In this document: positions 13,472 to 15,404 of the stretch, one piece after another | How the letters are laid out: every line of letters begins with the position of its first letter | Position numbering within the stretch: the first letter of the stretch is position 1 | Assembly (NCBI GenBank): GCA_039029935.1 | Contig: JBCCFC010000157.1 | Span: 1 to 15,404 of the forward strand | Length of the DNA: 15,404 bases | Origin: G039029935 sp039029935 | GTDB taxonomy: Bacteria > Chloroflexota > Anaerolineae > Caldilineales > Caldilineaceae | Reading direction: 5' to 3' | Made by a program: the position numbers and the translations under genes | Notes under the pieces: generated by a model | Seen by the model: the letters and a program-made list of their open reading frames with translations, nothing else | Database searches by the model: none | What the model was told of the DNA's origin: nothing

Positions 13472-13499
13472 GGTCATTCCTGAATTCTCAGGAATGACC
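13472..13499. repeat. Perfect 12-bp palindrome after the DUF2723 gene
   Basis: GGTCATTCCTGA (13472-13483) is the exact reverse complement of TCAGGAATGACC (13488-13499), with a 4-base ATTC loop. It sits 25 bases past the stop of the minus-strand DUF2723 gene. Neither strand has a T-tract next to the stem, so it is not a standard intrinsic terminator. Transcript 3'-end protection or a dispersed repeat are possible. Confidence 0.8.
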
Positions 13500-13523
13500 G
13501 TACCCGAAAAGTTGACAAGATGT

Positions 13524-15404
13524 TTAGTTGAAATGATGACTGATATCTAGCACCCACTGCCCGCGCTCCTGAATTGTTTCAGAATTGTAAACGATGACTT
13601 GTAAGGTTGTGGGCATGGTTGCACTGGGTATGGGGACAACATGCACATCACGAATCAACTCCTCCGTCACCCACTGGTCACTATATGTAGCCAAGCGCAG
13701 GGGAAAACGGTCTTCAATTGCAGGACGGCCATCGGCATGGCGCAGTGGCTGACCATCCATCCCCAGTAACCGTAGAGACACTTTGAGCCGTTCGTCTAGC
13801 GGTTCCAGCGGTCGCCAATAGAGCGCGATTTGTAACGCTGTCCCGCTTGCTTGCGCCAACTGATGTACGTTATACCACTCTAAAAGCAGCCTGTTATCGA
13901 CCATCATGACTTGAGCCGAATGGATTGGTGGGTTTATCGCCGCCTTGCCACGCGGCCATACGCGAACCAATGGTCCCGCACCACTAAAGCTATAGCGTGT
14001 TTCAATCCCTTCTACTTCCCGCGTAATGTAAACAGGGACACCCGCCGCTACCTTTTCCGCAATTACTTCTGCCCGCATCATGGGGTCATCCGCCACAACC
14101 GTCTGGGCATTCAACCCCAATCCCTCCGCCCGTTGCATGTATTGCAGGGCCACCATCTCACCTTCAATGCCGATGACATGGCTGCTGGGCGGATAGTCTA
14201 CTTTTGCCATCGCCACGGCATAATCATGAATCGCCCAGTTGTGACGCAGTGTTCTGGTGGTTTTGGCTGTTGGAAGAGCGACGGGCAAGACTACCAGGAT
14301 TAGTATGCATAAATAAGCCAACCGCCCTAAAAGGGACGGTCTACGGTCTACAGACTCATTACCCGTAGACCATCCTTGCAGGGTGGTGCTACTGATGGCA
14401 TACACACCCATTCCCACAAACAAACTCATGCCCAAAAAGACGGGCAACAGAAAACTTTCGGTGTCTGCAACTTGATAGTTGAAGGCGAAGATGGCGTTTA
14501 GAAGCGTAAACACCAAAATCAACAGCCAGTTGGCTACGGTTCGCATATCATCACGGAACCATATCCCCCTCATACAGAGCTTCAACACTGCAATCAATCC
14601 AATGATACACAACGCCATCCCCATCCAACCAAATTCTGCGTGAAACATTTGCCACCAATCGGCCAGAGTGCGTTCAATTGCCAATGGATTGTCTTGGAGA
14701 AATGTCTGGTATCGTCGCGCCAATACATGGTCCCAAAAGCCTTGCCATGTGTCGACATAGCTGCGATTGAGGTCAATATTGCCCATGCTTGCTTGTATGG
14801 GGATGAGCAGATAGAGTGATAATGGGGTGATAAACGCCAGCAGACATTGCATCCATAGACGCCACGTTTGACGAATTTTCCGTAAGTTGGGATTGTGCCA
14901 AAGTAAATATAGTCCAATGGGGGGGATAAGAAAGATGGCTGTGCGGTGATGGGTGAGGCTTAGGCCGAGGAGGAAAGCGATGGGGATAGGGTGAGAGTCT
15001 GGCTGGCTGACTGGCTGACTGGCTGACTGGCTGACTGGCTGACCCGCTGACCCACTGACCCACTGACCCGCTGACCCACTGATTGTTAGATAGAGTATAA
15101 GGGTGGTGAGCAGGATGTGGAGGGTGTAGACTTCGGCGATGGTGGATTGCTGCCACCATGTTGGACTGATGGCAAAGATTGTTGTTGTGGCGAGGGCGGC
15201 GTGGAATTGGGCGGTTTTGTGCTTTGGGCTGAACAATTTTTTTGCGACTAAAAAAAGTAGCATGACGGCAGTTGCGCCAAAGAGTGCACTGAGGGTGTTC
15301 ATACGCCATGCCCAGTTGCCGATGGGGAAGAGGACGCGGCTCCAGACTGTACCCAGTAATGTGTAGAGTGGATAGCCTGTGGGGTGGGCAATGCGCCATG
15401 TAGG
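13524..15404 (-). CDS. DUF2723 family multi-membrane protein (5' end outside window)
   Basis: The open frame runs to the right edge of the window. The ATG at 15302 is internal, because the 34 codons upstream of it are open and read 'AHPTGYPLYTLLG' and 'LFPIGNWAWR', the conserved DUF2723 segment. At least 626 residues are visible. The N-terminal two thirds hold many membrane segments, with 'SLTHHRTAIFLIPPIGLYLL' in the middle; the C-terminal third (about the last 200 residues) is soluble with beta-strand character and probably lies outside the membrane. DUF2723 proteins are related to GT-C glycosyltransferases (the eukaryotic member TMEM260 is a protein O-mannosyltransferase), so surface glycosylation is a plausible role. 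Between two membrane segments (visible residues 109-134) lies a Ser/Gln/Gly-rich loop encoded by octamer repeats. Confidence 0.88.
   Translation of the reverse strand, partial: PTWRIAHPTGYPLYTLLGTVWSRVLFPIGNWAWRMNTLSALFGATAVMLLFLVAKKLFSPKHKTAQFHAALATTTIFAISPTWWQQSTIAEVYTLHILLTTLILYLTISGSAGQWVSGSAGQPVSQSASQPVSQPDSHPIPIAFLLGLSLTHHRTAIFLIPPIGLYLLWHNPNLRKIRQTWRLWMQCLLAFITPLSLYLLIPIQASMGNIDLNRSYVDTWQGFWDHVLARRYQTFLQDNPLAIERTLADWWQMFHAEFGWMGMALCIIGLIAVLKLCMRGIWFRDDMRTVANWLLILVFTLLNAIFAFNYQVADTESFLLPVFLGMSLFVGMGVYAISSTTLQGWSTGNESVDRRPSLLGRLAYLCILILVVLPVALPTAKTTRTLRHNWAIHDYAVAMAKVDYPPSSHVIGIEGEMVALQYMQRAEGLGLNAQTVVADDPMMRAEVIAEKVAAGVPVYITREVEGIETRYSFSGAGPLVRVWPRGKAAINPPIHSAQVMMVDNRLLLEWYNVHQLAQASGTALQIALYWRPLEPLDERLKVSLRLLGMDGQPLRHADGRPAIEDRFPLRLATYSDQWVTEELIRDVHVVPIPSATMPTTLQVIVYNSETIQERGQWVLDISHHFN
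15001..15080. repeat. Ten octamer repeats inside the DUF2723 coding sequence
   Basis: From 15001 to 15080 the + strand is built of 8-bp units: GGCTGGCT once, GACTGGCT four times (15009-15040), then GACCC(G/A)CT five times (15041-15080). Read on the minus strand, three units give eight residues, seen as Ser-Gly-Ser-Ala-Gly-Gln-Trp-Val and Ser-Gln-Ser-Ala-Ser-Gln-Pro-Val. Eight is not a multiple of three, so loss or gain of one unit shifts the frame. At least one other minus-strand frame is also open across the array. Confidence 0.95.

Noticed and set aside
13472..13499. Rho-independent terminator of the DUF2723 gene
   Set aside because: The stem is perfect but no T-tract follows on the minus strand; the next bases there are AAAACACC.
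15001..15080. CRISPR-like periodic repeat
   Set aside because: Units are 8 bp and contiguous with no unique spacers. The same reasoning applies to the arrays at 3553-3646, 9081-9125 and 10851-10930.
14773..15399. A 208-codon minus-strand ORF in another frame across the DUF2723 gene
   Set aside because: It is rich in His, Pro and Ser without family features and exists because the octamer array and its flanks lack stops in that frame. It matters only as evidence that the repeat is open in more than one frame.

Overview
The window reads as a stretch of bacterial chromosome, most likely from a Chloroflexota (Anaerolineae-like) bacterium. This is inference, not proof. It rests on the combination of an AAA-like ATPase of the 'APRQTGK' type, a Uma2-family protein with a C-terminal coiled coil, a DUF2723 multi-membrane protein, a B-box zinc-finger membrane protein and a SanA-type DUF218 protein, plus many small palindromes and short tandem repeats. 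No rRNA, tRNA, CRISPR array, prophage or complete insertion sequence was recognised.

Positions 1-4474 (+ strand) hold a branched-chain amino acid (or amide/urea-like) ABC importer of the Liv type: the 3' end of a periplasmic binding protein gene, two permeases (livH, livM) and two ATPases (livG, livF). A strong hairpin and a second inverted repeat separate the binding-protein gene from the permeases, so they may set unequal expression. livM and livG overlap by 4 bases. livG and livF are separated by two blocks of short tandem repeats. A textbook terminator follows livF.

Positions 4475-6218 hold a single AAA ATPase gene behind a very good sigma70-type promoter. The protein stops where I remember relatives running on into a nuclease-like domain, and only 3 bases beyond its stop lies a small opposite-strand broken ORF flanked by imperfect inverted repeats. 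This looks like a rearrangement scar. After it comes gene-free DNA ending in a G-rich quadruplex-type motif.

Positions 6219-8713 hold a minus-strand pair, NAD kinase then a B-box zinc-finger membrane protein. A YfcE-like metallophosphoesterase diverges from it on the + strand, with a promoter so close to its ATG that the mRNA may be leaderless. nadK carries an in-frame palindrome insertion.

Positions 8839-13342 (minus strand) hold five closely packed genes that could form one operon: SanA-like membrane protein, small DUF2281-like protein, Uma2-family protein, MFS transporter, and an UlaG-like metallo-beta-lactamase-fold protein. A further minus-strand gene, a DUF2723 membrane protein, runs from 13524 past the right edge of the window.

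The striking property of the window is repeat invasion of genes. There are five or six small palindromes, one of them inside nadK, and short tandem repeats of 7, 8, 12, 15 and 42 bp. Several of these lie in coding sequence. Most have units divisible by three; the 10-copy octamer in the DUF2723 gene does not, so copy-number change there would shift the frame, making it the best candidate here for a phase-variable locus.
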